A DNA stretch of 64,000 nucleotides, taken from the NCBI RefSeq assembly GCF_005144745.1, contig NZ_SWKK01000008.1:372001-436000 (forward strand). Direction: 5' to 3'. Position 1 is the stretch's first letter. Each line of letters begins with the position of its first letter. The DNA comes from Flavobacterium sp. ASW18X. Lineage in GTDB: Bacteria > Bacteroidota > Bacteroidia > Flavobacteriales > Flavobacteriaceae. The translations under genes were made by a program, and so were the position numbers. The notes under the pieces are model-generated. The model was not told where the DNA came from, ran no database searches, and saw only the letters and a program-made list of their open reading frames with translations. This document shows positions 1-7,929 of the stretch, in pieces.

Positions 1-1972
1 ATCCATACACATATGCTTTGGCAGCATTTTGTATGGCTTGTACATTGCTCATTTCTCCATTATAAAGCAATTGTGTTTCTCCGTTAAAGGTGTAATCTCT
101 ACGTACTAAGGCATCTACCAAATAGGTATAATAGGTAGCGGCCTTTAGCATTAATTTGTCATTAATGTTCTGTTGTACGCCAAAATCAATATTGTAAGCA
201 TATTCTGGTTCCAAATCTGGGTTAGGCACTACTACAGCACCGGGTTCTGAGTCAAAAATTTTGCCAGTATCGTCTATGTTAGGAGCTCTAAATCCGGTAG
301 AGCCGTTTAAGGTGAATTGTAGATTAGCCGTAGGGAACCAGCTCATTCCCAAACTTCCGGTAAGAGCGCCAGTAATCAAGTCGGCTTCCTCAAAAGGGAA
401 ATCATAAAAAGTATCATCAAAAGCAGCATCTACCCAAACTTGACTATACCGTAAGCCTGCCAATAGTGCTAGGTTAGGTTTCAATTTGTATTCTCCATTT
501 ACATACCCCGCAAAAGTTTGCCACGTAGCACCATCTGGGTAACGTGATGCTGCAGGGGTGGTAGCGTTAGATAAAACATCCATTTCCATGCCTTTGGAGT
601 TGATTTTATTAAACACATAACTCAAGCCATAGTAAAGGCGTAGGTCGCCAATTTTTTTGTTCTCTAAATCTAGGTTAACGGATAACGCATCTAACTTTTC
701 CTTTGCATGGTATAAGGTGTTGTCTTGAAAACCACGGTCGTTTCTACTTTCTTCAAAAAATTGATAAGCTGTGGTGAGCTTAATACCATCATAAAATTTA
801 TTTTTTCCCTTATGAGTAATTTGTGTGTTCGCCATGAACCATTTTTGAGGACCATAATACCATTCTGCAGAACGGAGTCCATCGCCTTCTTGGTTTGGTC
901 TTATCAATCTATCATACCTAGAATAGTCGGAAGTTTCTGAGTAATACAAGCCCAAATCATAATGCCAACGTGCATTTGGTTTGTAACGCAGCTTTTGCAA
1001 AACATTAATTTGGTCGTAACCGGTTGGGTATTGTTTTTCTGGATTGGAATTGTTCACTAATCGGTCTTCGCCGTTTTGGGTTACTACGTATTGATTACGC
1101 AAATAACTATCGGGTCCATGGCTCCCCATAGTTAGATCACCAAAATTGGTATAGCTCATACTGGTCAATGATGCCCAATTTTTATGGCCAATATTCACTT
1201 CTGCATGACCTGTATTTTCTGTGTTTGCGGTGGAAAATCGATATTGTGCATTACCCGAAACTCTTAGGCTGTCGGTAAACGAAAAGTGAGGTTTTTTGGT
1301 GTAAAAATTCATAACCCCACCTATGGCATCGCTCCCGTAAATAACAGAACCAGGGCCAAAAATCACCTCGGTATTTTTAATGGTAAAAGGGTCTATAGAA
1401 ATTACATTTTGCACGTTGCCACCCCGGAATATGGCATTATTCATCCTAACCCCATCTACAGAAATTAGTACACGATTGGTAGCAAAACCACGAATCATAG
1501 GGCTGCCACCGCCTAATTGACTTTTTTGTACAAATACTTTACCACTTTGTTGTAGCAAGTCTGCGGCGGTCTGTGGATTGTTAAAAGCAATGGTCTGCTC
1601 ATCTATGGTGGCAATTTTCTGTGGTATGTCTTTTTTCTGCTGTTCCCATTTAGAAACTGATAGTACAACCTCTTCTAGCTGCTCCGCATTGGGAATTAAA
1701 AAAACACGATGTCCTTGCTTTACCATTTTATTTTTAGTGGTAGTTAGCAGCTCATAAGACAAGTGTTTAATGGTCAGCTTTTCATTAGGGGCAAATACGC
1801 TTAAATCTACTTTACCCGTAATATTAGAAATGGTGGTTTTAGATTGGTCTTGGTTAAAAATGGCGGCATTAAGCACGGGTTGCCCAGTGTCTGCATCTAG
1901 TAAGGCAACCTGTTGTGCACTACCTGAATACATGCAGAAAAGAAAGATAAAAAGGAAATAGACCTTTTGCAT
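1..1972 (-). CDS. TonB-dependent outer-membrane receptor, heme/hemoglobin-receptor-like (3' end cut by window)
   Basis: Reading the minus strand from the ATG at 1972-1970 gives 657 codons without a stop to the window edge. The product starts with a signal peptide (MQKVYFLFIFLFCMYSGSAQ), then a short carboxypeptidase-regulatory-like beta domain (about residues 20-100), a plug domain (about 110-230, with PMIRGFATNRVLISVDG and IYGSDAIGGVM) and the start of the barrel. A FRAPN box followed by NPDLEPE resembles the FRAP/NPNL pair of heme and hemoglobin receptors, but I see no histidine between the boxes, so the heme assignment is tentative. The receptor would import a TonB-energised substrate across the outer membrane. 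The start codon lies one base after the recO stop, so the two genes are probably co-transcribed. The C-terminal strands are outside the window. Confidence 0.88.
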   Translation of the reverse strand, partial: MQKVYFLFIFLFCMYSGSAQQVALLDADTGQPVLNAAIFNQDQSKTTISNITGKVDLSVFAPNEKLTIKHLSYELLTTTKNKMVKQGHRVFLIPNAEQLEEVVLSVSKWEQQKKDIPQKIATIDEQTIAFNNPQTAADLLQQSGKVFVQKSQLGGGSPMIRGFATNRVLISVDGVRMNNAIFRGGNVQNVISIDPFTIKNTEVIFGPGSVIYGSDAIGGVMNFYTKKPHFSFTDSLRVSGNAQYRFSTANTENTGHAEVNIGHKNWASLTSMSYTNFGDLTMGSHGPDSYLRNQYVVTQNGEDRLVNNSNPEKQYPTGYDQINVLQKLRYKPNARWHYDLGLYYSETSDYSRYDRLIRPNQEGDGLRSAEWYYGPQKWFMANTQITHKGKNKFYDGIKLTTAYQFFEESRNDRGFQDNTLYHAKEKLDALSVNLDLENKKIGDLRLYYGLSYVFNKINSKGMEMDVLSNATTPAASRYPDGATWQTFAGYVNGEYKLKPNLALLAGLRYSQVWVDAAFDDTFYDFPFEEADLITGALTGSLGMSWFPTANLQFTLNGSTGFRAPNIDDTGKIFDSEPGAVVVPNPDLEPEYAYNIDFGVQQNINDKLMLKAATYYTYLVDALVRRDYTFNGETQLLYNGEMSNVQAIQNAAKAYVYG

Positions 1973-1973
1973 A

Positions 1974-2693
1974 TTAATTAAAAACAGCGTTTAAAACGGC
2001 CAATGACTTAGGTTTTCTAAATCCATGCAAATGGAGCTCAAAGTACAAAAGCATTTTGTTGAGCAGTTCCTGTCGGTTGGCTTTTTTGATTTTTACTGTG
2101 GAATATGCATCAAATTTTGTGCCTAAGAGCGTTTTAAAATCATAAATTATGGGGGCTTCTAACAACGGGTTTAAACTGGGCTTGGATAGGAATTCGCCCT
2201 CTAGCAAATCAAAATACAATTCATCTGTTTGATTATCATCAGGATAAAACCCTAAATACCGGCTAAGGTGTAGTAAAAATGCTAGCGGAAAATTGGTAAT
2301 GTTTGTAGCTTGATCTAAAAAAATAAAAGCACGTTCTAAAAACTGAAACAGTTGCGACTCTTCTTCCCCTTCTTGTACGCTTTGCGCAACTACTTCTGCT
2401 AAAAACAAAACAATGCTGTTTTTTATAATATCTGTGTGTATAGTTTTGTAGGGGTAGCTCACCTTGGCTTCTTTAAGGGTTTCTAAAGTGCCCTTGTTTT
2501 TATGGTTGGCTACCAATTCTAATTGGGTTAAGGGTTGAAACAGCCCTGCTTTTAATTTTCCCTTTTTACTGGCCAATACGCCTTTTAACAAATACGATTT
2601 TAAACCATCTGTTTGGGTGTACGCTTTTACAATAAGGCTGGTGTCTCCGTATTTTAAAGCAGATAGTACAATGGCTTTGGTATGGGTGAGCAT
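1974..2693 (-). CDS. recO: DNA repair protein RecO
   Basis: This 239-residue protein has the RecO layout: an N-terminal OB fold (opening LTHTKAIVLSALKYGDTSLIVKAYT, with the typical GLKSYLLKGV strand) and a helical C-terminal domain with the family pattern LSRYLGFYPD. RecO helps load RecA onto SSB-coated gaps in the RecFOR recombination pathway and acts in the cytoplasm. The usual zinc-binding cysteines of some RecO proteins are not present, which is common in Bacteroidota. Length is normal for the family. It is the upstream gene of a two-gene minus-strand unit with the TonB receptor at 1-1972, one base apart. The start is the only good ATG at the beginning of the OB fold. Confidence 0.93.
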   Translation of the reverse strand: MLTHTKAIVLSALKYGDTSLIVKAYTQTDGLKSYLLKGVLASKKGKLKAGLFQPLTQLELVANHKNKGTLETLKEAKVSYPYKTIHTDIIKNSIVLFLAEVVAQSVQEGEEESQLFQFLERAFIFLDQATNITNFPLAFLLHLSRYLGFYPDDNQTDELYFDLLEGEFLSKPSLNPLLEAPIIYDFKTLLGTKFDAYSTVKIKKANRQELLNKMLLYFELHLHGFRKPKSLAVLNAVFN

Positions 2694-2906
2694 TACAAGA
2701 AACTTCTAAAAAAGTAAAGATAGTAGAAGCGTTTAAAAGATGGTGCTTGGGCAAGATTTTGTTTTTAGTAGGCAATCTTATAGAGTATCAACAACTACTG
2801 TTAAAAAAAAAGCATTTCTTTCGTGGGGTAGATTTTGTTGTTTTATGCGAAAGAGATATCTATTCTATGACGGATATCGAATTGTTGCCCACAATTAAAA
2901 GAAAAT

Positions 2907-2935
2907 AAAAAGTTCACGAATAAAGTGAACTTTTT
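2907..2935. promoter_or_regulatory. Perfect inverted repeat, probable HigA operator
   Basis: Two perfect 11-base arms (AAAAAGTTCAC at 2907-2917 and GTGAACTTTTT at 2925-2935) flank a 7-base spacer. They sit 15 bases upstream of the TAnnTTTG box of the toxin-antitoxin operon, where the -33 element would be. This is the place expected for an operator bound by the HTH antitoxin, which usually autorepresses such operons. The A/T flanks would also allow a terminator hairpin, but no gene ends just before it. Confidence 0.6.
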
Positions 2936-2950
2936 ATGGTATAATATTTG

Positions 2951-2958
2951 TACATTTG
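2951..2958 (+). promoter_or_regulatory. Promoter -7 box of the higBA operon (TACATTTG)
   Basis: TACATTTG matches the Bacteroidota -7 consensus TAnnTTTG exactly and lies 20 bases before the toxin ATG at 2979. The inverted repeat at 2907-2935 overlaps the expected -33 position. Confidence 0.6.
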
Positions 2959-2978
2959 CAATATGATATTCAAACAGA

Positions 2979-3299
2979 ATGGAAATAATTTTTGAAAAAG
3001 ATTACTTAAAAGAACTATACGAAAATGGAAAAGCAAAAAATAAAAAGTATAGATTTCAACCAACTGTAGTAAAAAAGTATATACAAACTATAGATAAATT
3101 AAGAGCTGCAAAATACACCGAAGAGTTATATCCCGTTAGAAGTTTGAATTATGAAAAATTAATTGGAGACAAAAAAGGACTAGAATCCGTAAGAGTAGAT
3201 AAAAAATATCGGATAGAATTTATTAGTTCTGTAGAAGGAGAAGAACCTGATACTTTAACGATTTGTTCAATAATTGAATTAAGCAATCATTACAAGTAA
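2979..3299 (+). CDS. higB: HigB-like type II toxin (RelE/ParE superfamily)
   Basis: The 106-residue protein ends in the RelE/HigB-type core: SLNYEKLIGDKKGLESVRVD, KKYRIEFI and a final strand TICSIIELSNHYK. In this family the toxin is a ribosome-dependent mRNA endonuclease that stalls growth when the antitoxin is lost; this activity is inferred from the fold, not shown here. It is followed after 17 bases by a HigA-like antitoxin, giving the toxin-first order typical of higBA. The gene is more AT-rich than its neighbours and sits between recO and a lone ATPase, which fits a small mobile or accessory block. The length is close to that of plasmid HigB proteins. Confidence 0.85.
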   Translation: MEIIFEKDYLKELYENGKAKNKKYRFQPTVVKKYIQTIDKLRAAKYTEELYPVRSLNYEKLIGDKKGLESVRVDKKYRIEFISSVEGEEPDTLTICSIIELSNHYK

Positions 3300-3316
3300 C
3301 TAAAAAAAAACTAAAA

Positions 3317-4414
3317 ATGGCGACACTAAAAACAACATTAATTCCTGCACAAGCGACACATCCTGGAGTATTGATAAAGGATGAAATTGATGCTATACCA
3401 GATTTCACTCAAAGAACTTTAGCAAAAGAACTTGGTGTAAAACCATCATTTCTTAATGAAATTATTAAAGGCAAAAGACCTGTAACAGCAGATTTAGCTA
3501 TTTTATTAGAAAAATCATTAGGGATTTCAGCAGACTATTGGATGAAATTTCAATCACAATATGAAATAGATAAAGCTAGAGTTAAACAAAAAAATATTAA
3601 AAAATTAAGAAACATAGAAATATGGAATATTATAAAAGAGTATGTTCCTGTTCGTTACTTCAAAAAGCATAATTACCTAATAGATGAACTGTCAGAGGAC
3701 ATAAAAGCTATAAAGAAAATATATGATGTTGAGACAATCGATGATTTAGTTGATTCTTTTTCAAAAGATAAATTTGCATATTACCGCAAATCAGAAAAAC
3801 TTAAAATTGATGATAAAAATATGTTTGCTTGGAGTTCATTAGCTCAATATGAAGCTAAAAATCAGAAAACAAACACTTTTAATTTTGATAATCTCAATCA
3901 GCTTGTTTCCAATCTTAATAATATTTTTTATGAAAATTCCGATACAACTAAACGAGTGCAAACTCTATTAAATCAATTCGGAATTAAAATGTTACTAATT
4001 GATAAATTAGAAAAAACGCCAATTGATGGATTTTCATTTTGGTCTAACAATAATCCTGTGATTGCCTTGACTTTACGTCATAATAGAATTGATAATTTTG
4101 CATTTACAATAATGCACGAAATTGGGCACATTCATTTGCATCTAAGAAATGACAGAAACAGAAAATTTATGGATTTAACCAAAAAGCAAAATGTCGACCA
4201 ATGTGAAAAAGAAGCTGATAATTATGCTCAAGAATCCTTAATCCCAGTAGACATTTGGCAAGATATTTTAGATAATCATTTACCATTAGATGACAATAAA
4301 ATTATTTCATTGGGAGACCAATACAAAATAAATCCAGCCATTTTACTCGGTCGTGTTTGTTACGAAATGAATTATTATGCAATGAAAACAGAAATCGATA
4401 AAAAATTAAAATAA
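3317..4414 (+). CDS. higA: HigA-like antitoxin fused to an ImmA/IrrE-type metallopeptidase domain
   Basis: Residues 12-80 form an XRE-type helix-turn-helix of the HigA family (HPGVLIKDEIDA, TQRTLAKELGVKPSFLNEII, ISADYWMKFQ). After a helical linker, residues 210-320 form a zincin domain of the ImmA/IrrE (COG2856/DUF955) kind. It has HEIGH at residues 267-271, and the downstream acidic stretch (around residues 297-301, EKEAD) gives the probable third zinc ligand. The first half should bind and silence HigB and repress the operon. The second half could cleave a protein, by analogy with ImmA, which degrades a phage-type repressor. At 365 residues it is three to four times longer than a plain HigA (about 95-130). 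The fusion is known in databases as a HigA variant, but its role is not clear to me. Confidence 0.85.
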   Translation: MATLKTTLIPAQATHPGVLIKDEIDAIPDFTQRTLAKELGVKPSFLNEIIKGKRPVTADLAILLEKSLGISADYWMKFQSQYEIDKARVKQKNIKKLRNIEIWNIIKEYVPVRYFKKHNYLIDELSEDIKAIKKIYDVETIDDLVDSFSKDKFAYYRKSEKLKIDDKNMFAWSSLAQYEAKNQKTNTFNFDNLNQLVSNLNNIFYENSDTTKRVQTLLNQFGIKMLLIDKLEKTPIDGFSFWSNNNPVIALTLRHNRIDNFAFTIMHEIGHIHLHLRNDRNRKFMDLTKKQNVDQCEKEADNYAQESLIPVDIWQDILDNHLPLDDNKIISLGDQYKINPAILLGRVCYEMNYYAMKTEIDKKLK

Positions 4415-4550
4415 CTAAGCCCAACAAAACCTATAAACAATACGGGCTTCGGCTTAACCAAGAGGTCTGTATGTATTCATAATTTCACTAAATCTTATAG
4501 ATTTAGCTTTAGACAAGAAAAAATAAACAAAACCAAAAGCTTTGGCTTAG
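4415..4550. repeat. Inverted-repeat-rich spacer after higA, possible flavobacterial repeat unit
   Basis: The stretch of 333 bases between higA and the next gene begins with several inverted repeats: CTAAGCC at 4415-4421 against GGCTTAG at 4544-4550, AAGCCC at 4417-4422 against GGGCTT at 4444-4449, and CTAAATC at 4488-4494 against GATTTAG at 4500-4506 (5-base loop). The wording (CCAACAAAACCTATAAACAA; CTTTGGCTTAGTG; GCGTGGCGG) resembles a non-coding unit I remember following accessory genes in marine Flavobacteriaceae. That is a memory, not a search result. It might be a recombination site, a terminator, or a dispersed repeat. The rest of the gap (4551-4720) shows nothing else clear. Confidence 0.5.
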
Positions 4551-4720
4551 TGTGCGTGGCGGACAGTAAATGCTTTTTTGCACCCTTAATTTTTATAGAT
4601 CTACCACTATACTTAATTGAATACACTATTTGATGTTAGAATTAACACATTATTAATAAATTAACTTTTCTATTTATTCAAAAATGTAAAAATAGATATA
4701 TTACAATCTTCTTATATCTT

Positions 4721-4728
4721 TATATTTG
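4721..4728 (+). promoter_or_regulatory. Promoter -7 box (TATATTTG) before the AAA/DUF4143 ATPase
   Basis: TATATTTG matches TAnnTTTG and lies 19 bases before the ATG at 4748. I see no convincing -33 TTTG at the usual distance. Confidence 0.5.
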
Positions 4729-4747
4729 TTTTTATTAAGAAGAATAT

Positions 4748-6196
4748 ATGGCAAGGTTAAACCCTATTCCAACAGAGAAAATAATAGAACGTCTTCAATA
4801 CGAGAATCCGTGGTGGATAACTAAAGAGATACCAGATGCTTATAGCTCAATGTCTAAAAGATTATATTTTGATCTCTTTTATCCATTTGTACTTGAAAGA
4901 AGTATTAAAAGAGCGCTAGTCCTGATGGGGCCAAGAAGAGTAGGTAAAACTGTAATGCTATTTCATTGCATTGGTAATTTACTAAAAGAAGGAACAAATC
5001 CTCATAAATTATTCTTTATTGGCATTGATAACCCCATATATGTTAATTTAAGCTTAGAAGATGTGCTAACCCTATGTAAAAAATCTTTAAACCTTAACAA
5101 TCTTAATGGCTGTTATGTCTTCTTTGATGAAATACAATACTTGAAGGATTGGGAGAGACACTTGAAAATATTAGTTGACTCATATCCAGAAACTAAATTC
5201 ATTGTTTCAGGCTCAGCGGCAGCAGCATTGAAATGGCATGGCACAGAAAGTGGAGCTGGTAGATTTACTGATTTTTTATTACCTCCGTTAACATTTCAGG
5301 AGTATATTCATTTGAAAAAACTTGACCATTTAATATTTGTAGGGGATATTCAATATGGAGGTAAGGCTATAGAATATTGCTTAACGCATGATGCAAAAGC
5401 TTTAAATAAAGAATTCGTCCATTATTTAAATTTTGGAGGCTATCCTGAGGTAGTGTTATCTGAAAAAATACAAGGCGATATGGGTAGATATGTAAAAAAT
5501 GATATTGTGGATAAAGTTCTTCTAAGAGATTTACCCAGTTTGTACGGCATCAAAGATGTCCAAGAACTCAATAGATTTTTTACATATTTAGCATATAATA
5601 CAGGAAATGAATTTTCTTATGAGATTATGTCTAGGGAAAGTGGTATTCAAAAGGATACTTTAAAAAAATATTTGGAATATCTAGAAGCAGCGTTTTTAAT
5701 TAAAGTATTAAACAAGGTAGGAGTAAATGCAAAAAGATTAAAAAGAATTACAAGTTTCAAAGTATATCTTACCAACCCATCACTACGTACCGCTTTATTT
5801 TCGCCCATAAGTGAAACAGACCAAGAAATGGGAAACATGGTTGAAACTGCTATTCTTTCACAATGGATGCATCGGGAGCAATTAGATTTAACCTATGCTA
5901 GATGGAAAGACGGCAGAAATGAAGGAGAAGTAGACCTTGTTTTAGTAGATGATAAAAACTACAAACCTATATGGGGGGTAGAAATTAAGTGGAGTAATCG
6001 ATATTTTTATAAACCACAGGAATTGAAAAGTTTAGTTAAATTTTGTGAAACAAATAAACTCAAAGCTGCAGTTGTTACTTCAATTGATCAAATAGGTTTA
6101 AAAGAAACACAAGAGTTAAAGTTTACTTTTCTGCCAGCTTCTATTTACGCATATAATATTGGAGAAATCACACTTAGAATGAAAACTAATAATTAA
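4748..6196 (+). CDS. AAA_14 / DUF4143 ATP-binding protein
   Basis: This 482-residue protein has a P-loop GPRRVGKT (residues 61-68), a Walker B strand CYVFFDEIQ (122-130) and a sensor-like FIVSGSAAAA (151-160), so the N-terminal half is an AAA ATPase. Residues 285-330 look like a winged helix (IQKDTLKKYLEYLEAAFLI). The C-terminal DUF4143 part contains EVD (394-396) followed by EIK (412-414), the spacing of a PD-(D/E)xK nuclease-like core. This family is common in Bacteroidota, often as strain-variable single genes, and has no settled function. It stands alone with its own promoter next to the higBA block and shares its low GC, which suggests it belongs to the same accessory segment. Confidence 0.85.
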   Translation: MARLNPIPTEKIIERLQYENPWWITKEIPDAYSSMSKRLYFDLFYPFVLERSIKRALVLMGPRRVGKTVMLFHCIGNLLKEGTNPHKLFFIGIDNPIYVNLSLEDVLTLCKKSLNLNNLNGCYVFFDEIQYLKDWERHLKILVDSYPETKFIVSGSAAAALKWHGTESGAGRFTDFLLPPLTFQEYIHLKKLDHLIFVGDIQYGGKAIEYCLTHDAKALNKEFVHYLNFGGYPEVVLSEKIQGDMGRYVKNDIVDKVLLRDLPSLYGIKDVQELNRFFTYLAYNTGNEFSYEIMSRESGIQKDTLKKYLEYLEAAFLIKVLNKVGVNAKRLKRITSFKVYLTNPSLRTALFSPISETDQEMGNMVETAILSQWMHREQLDLTYARWKDGRNEGEVDLVLVDDKNYKPIWGVEIKWSNRYFYKPQELKSLVKFCETNKLKAAVVTSIDQIGLKETQELKFTFLPASIYAYNIGEITLRMKTNN

Positions 6197-6413
6197 AGAA
6201 AAAAAGAAAGTATAAGTATCTCTATAAAACACATCCTAAGGGTCACCTTTAATAGTGAGAACGTTTGCATACTTTATAGGAAAACTCAGTTAATACTATT
6301 TATTTCCCTAATCTTCTTAGTAGTGTAATAGAGAAATATAAATCTGATATAAAATAGAATGTTTCTTTAATTAAGGATTTATTGCGAATAATGCTTTACC
6401 TATTTAAAACAGA

Positions 6414-6447
6414 AAAGCCCTTGCAAACCTAAGCTTGCAAGGGCTTT
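6414..6447. terminator. Rho-independent terminator of gdhA
   Basis: Perfect 13-base arms (AAAGCCCTTGCAA at 6414-6426, TTGCAAGGGCTTT at 6435-6447) with an 8-base loop lie 20 bases past the gdhA stop. Read on the minus strand, the stem is followed by a T-rich run. The remaining bases of the 6197-6466 gap show no other feature. Confidence 0.85.
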
Positions 6448-6466
6448 GTATTTTAAGGAGGGTTTG

Positions 6467-7810
6467 TTAAATAACGCCCTGCGCTAACATAGCATCGGCA
6501 ACTTTTACAAAGCCAGCAATGTTTGCCCCTTTTACATAATTACAATGTCCGTTTTCTTCCATTCCGTATTGTATACAAGAATCGTGGATATCGTTCATGA
6601 TTCCTTTTAAGCGCTCATCTACTTCTTCTCTTGTCCAAGATATACGTAGTGAATTCTGAGACATTTCTAAACCAGAAGTAGCAACCCCACCAGCATTAGA
6701 TGCTTTCCCTGGAGCAAATAGTATGTGCGCTTCATTAAACGCATGGATGGCTTCTGGCGTAGAAGGCATGTTTGCACCTTCGGCCACGGCTATACAACCG
6801 TTTTTGAGAAGCAATTTAGCGTCTTCACCATTAAGTTCATTTTGGGTAGCACAAGGTAGTGCTACCTGGCAAGGAACTTCCCATGGTGTTTTGCCTGCAT
6901 GGTAGGTAGCGTTAGGGTATTGCTTAGTATATTCAGAAATTCTACCTCTTTTTTTATTCTTAAGATCCATAACAAAAGCAAGTTTTTCTGCATCTATACC
7001 GTCTTTATCAAGGATATAACCGCCAGAATCAGATAAAGTCAACACTTTACCGCCTAATTGCAATACTTTTTCTGCTGCAAACTGAGCCACGTTACCAGAA
7101 CCAGAAATGACAACCTCTTTTCCTTCAAAAGATTCGTTTTTGGTTTTTAGCATGCTGTCTGCAAAATATACAGTACCATAACCGGTAGCTTCTGGTCTAA
7201 TTAAAGAACCACCCCAAGATAATCCTTTACCAGTAAGAACACCTGTAAACTCGTTTCTAATTTTCTTGTACATACCAAATAAGAAACCAATTTCACGAGC
7301 GCCTACACCAATATCACCCGCAGGTACATCTGTGTTTGGACCAATATGTCTGCACAACTCGGTCATAAAGGCGTGGCAAAAACGCATTACTTCATCATCA
7401 GATTTGCCTTTAGGGTCAAAATCAGAACCACCTTTACCACCACCCATAGGGAGTGTTGTTAAACTGTTCTTGAACACCTGCTCAAACGCCAAGAATTTAA
7501 GAACACTAGCATTTACAGTTGGGTGAAAACGTAAACCACCTTTGTACGGGCCTATGGCGGAGTTCATTTGTATACGGTACCCTCTGTTTACGTGTATTTC
7601 ACCGTTATCATCTACCCATGCCACACGGAAAGAGATAAGCCTCTCTGGTTCTACCATACGTAAAAGAATGTTTTTACCATGGTAAATATCGTGTTGTACT
7701 ATGTATGGGATTACTGTTTCGGCTACTTCTTGTACCGCTTGGATGAATTCTGGTTCATGCCCATTACGAGCAATCACTTCATCCATAAATGCTTTGATTT
7801 TTTCTTCCAT
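6467..7810 (-). CDS. gdhA: NADP-specific glutamate dehydrogenase
   Basis: The 447-residue protein is a hexameric-type glutamate dehydrogenase, which interconverts 2-oxoglutarate plus ammonia and glutamate in the cytoplasm. The catalytic lysine lies in PMGGGKGGSDFDPKG (K126), preceded by the substrate-binding strand GPYKGGLRFHP (residues 88-97). The C-terminal Rossmann domain shows SGSGNVAQFA. The length and the FDPKGKSDDEVMRFC segment match the NADP-dependent biosynthetic class (about 445-450 residues). It is a single gene on the minus strand with its own terminator. The start ATG at 7810 gives the expected N-terminus. Confidence 0.95.
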   Translation of the reverse strand: MEEKIKAFMDEVIARNGHEPEFIQAVQEVAETVIPYIVQHDIYHGKNILLRMVEPERLISFRVAWVDDNGEIHVNRGYRIQMNSAIGPYKGGLRFHPTVNASVLKFLAFEQVFKNSLTTLPMGGGKGGSDFDPKGKSDDEVMRFCHAFMTELCRHIGPNTDVPAGDIGVGAREIGFLFGMYKKIRNEFTGVLTGKGLSWGGSLIRPEATGYGTVYFADSMLKTKNESFEGKEVVISGSGNVAQFAAEKVLQLGGKVLTLSDSGGYILDKDGIDAEKLAFVMDLKNKKRGRISEYTKQYPNATYHAGKTPWEVPCQVALPCATQNELNGEDAKLLLKNGCIAVAEGANMPSTPEAIHAFNEAHILFAPGKASNAGGVATSGLEMSQNSLRISWTREEVDERLKGIMNDIHDSCIQYGMEENGHCNYVKGANIAGFVKVADAMLAQGVI

Positions 7811-7929
7811 AATCGGATTAATAAATTGTTATCAAAACCTACTAATACAGGTCTGTTTTTGTAGAATTAGAAATATAACGGCAAAATTATGTTATTTATA
7901 TAATTTGCAACATTTTTTTTGATAATTTT

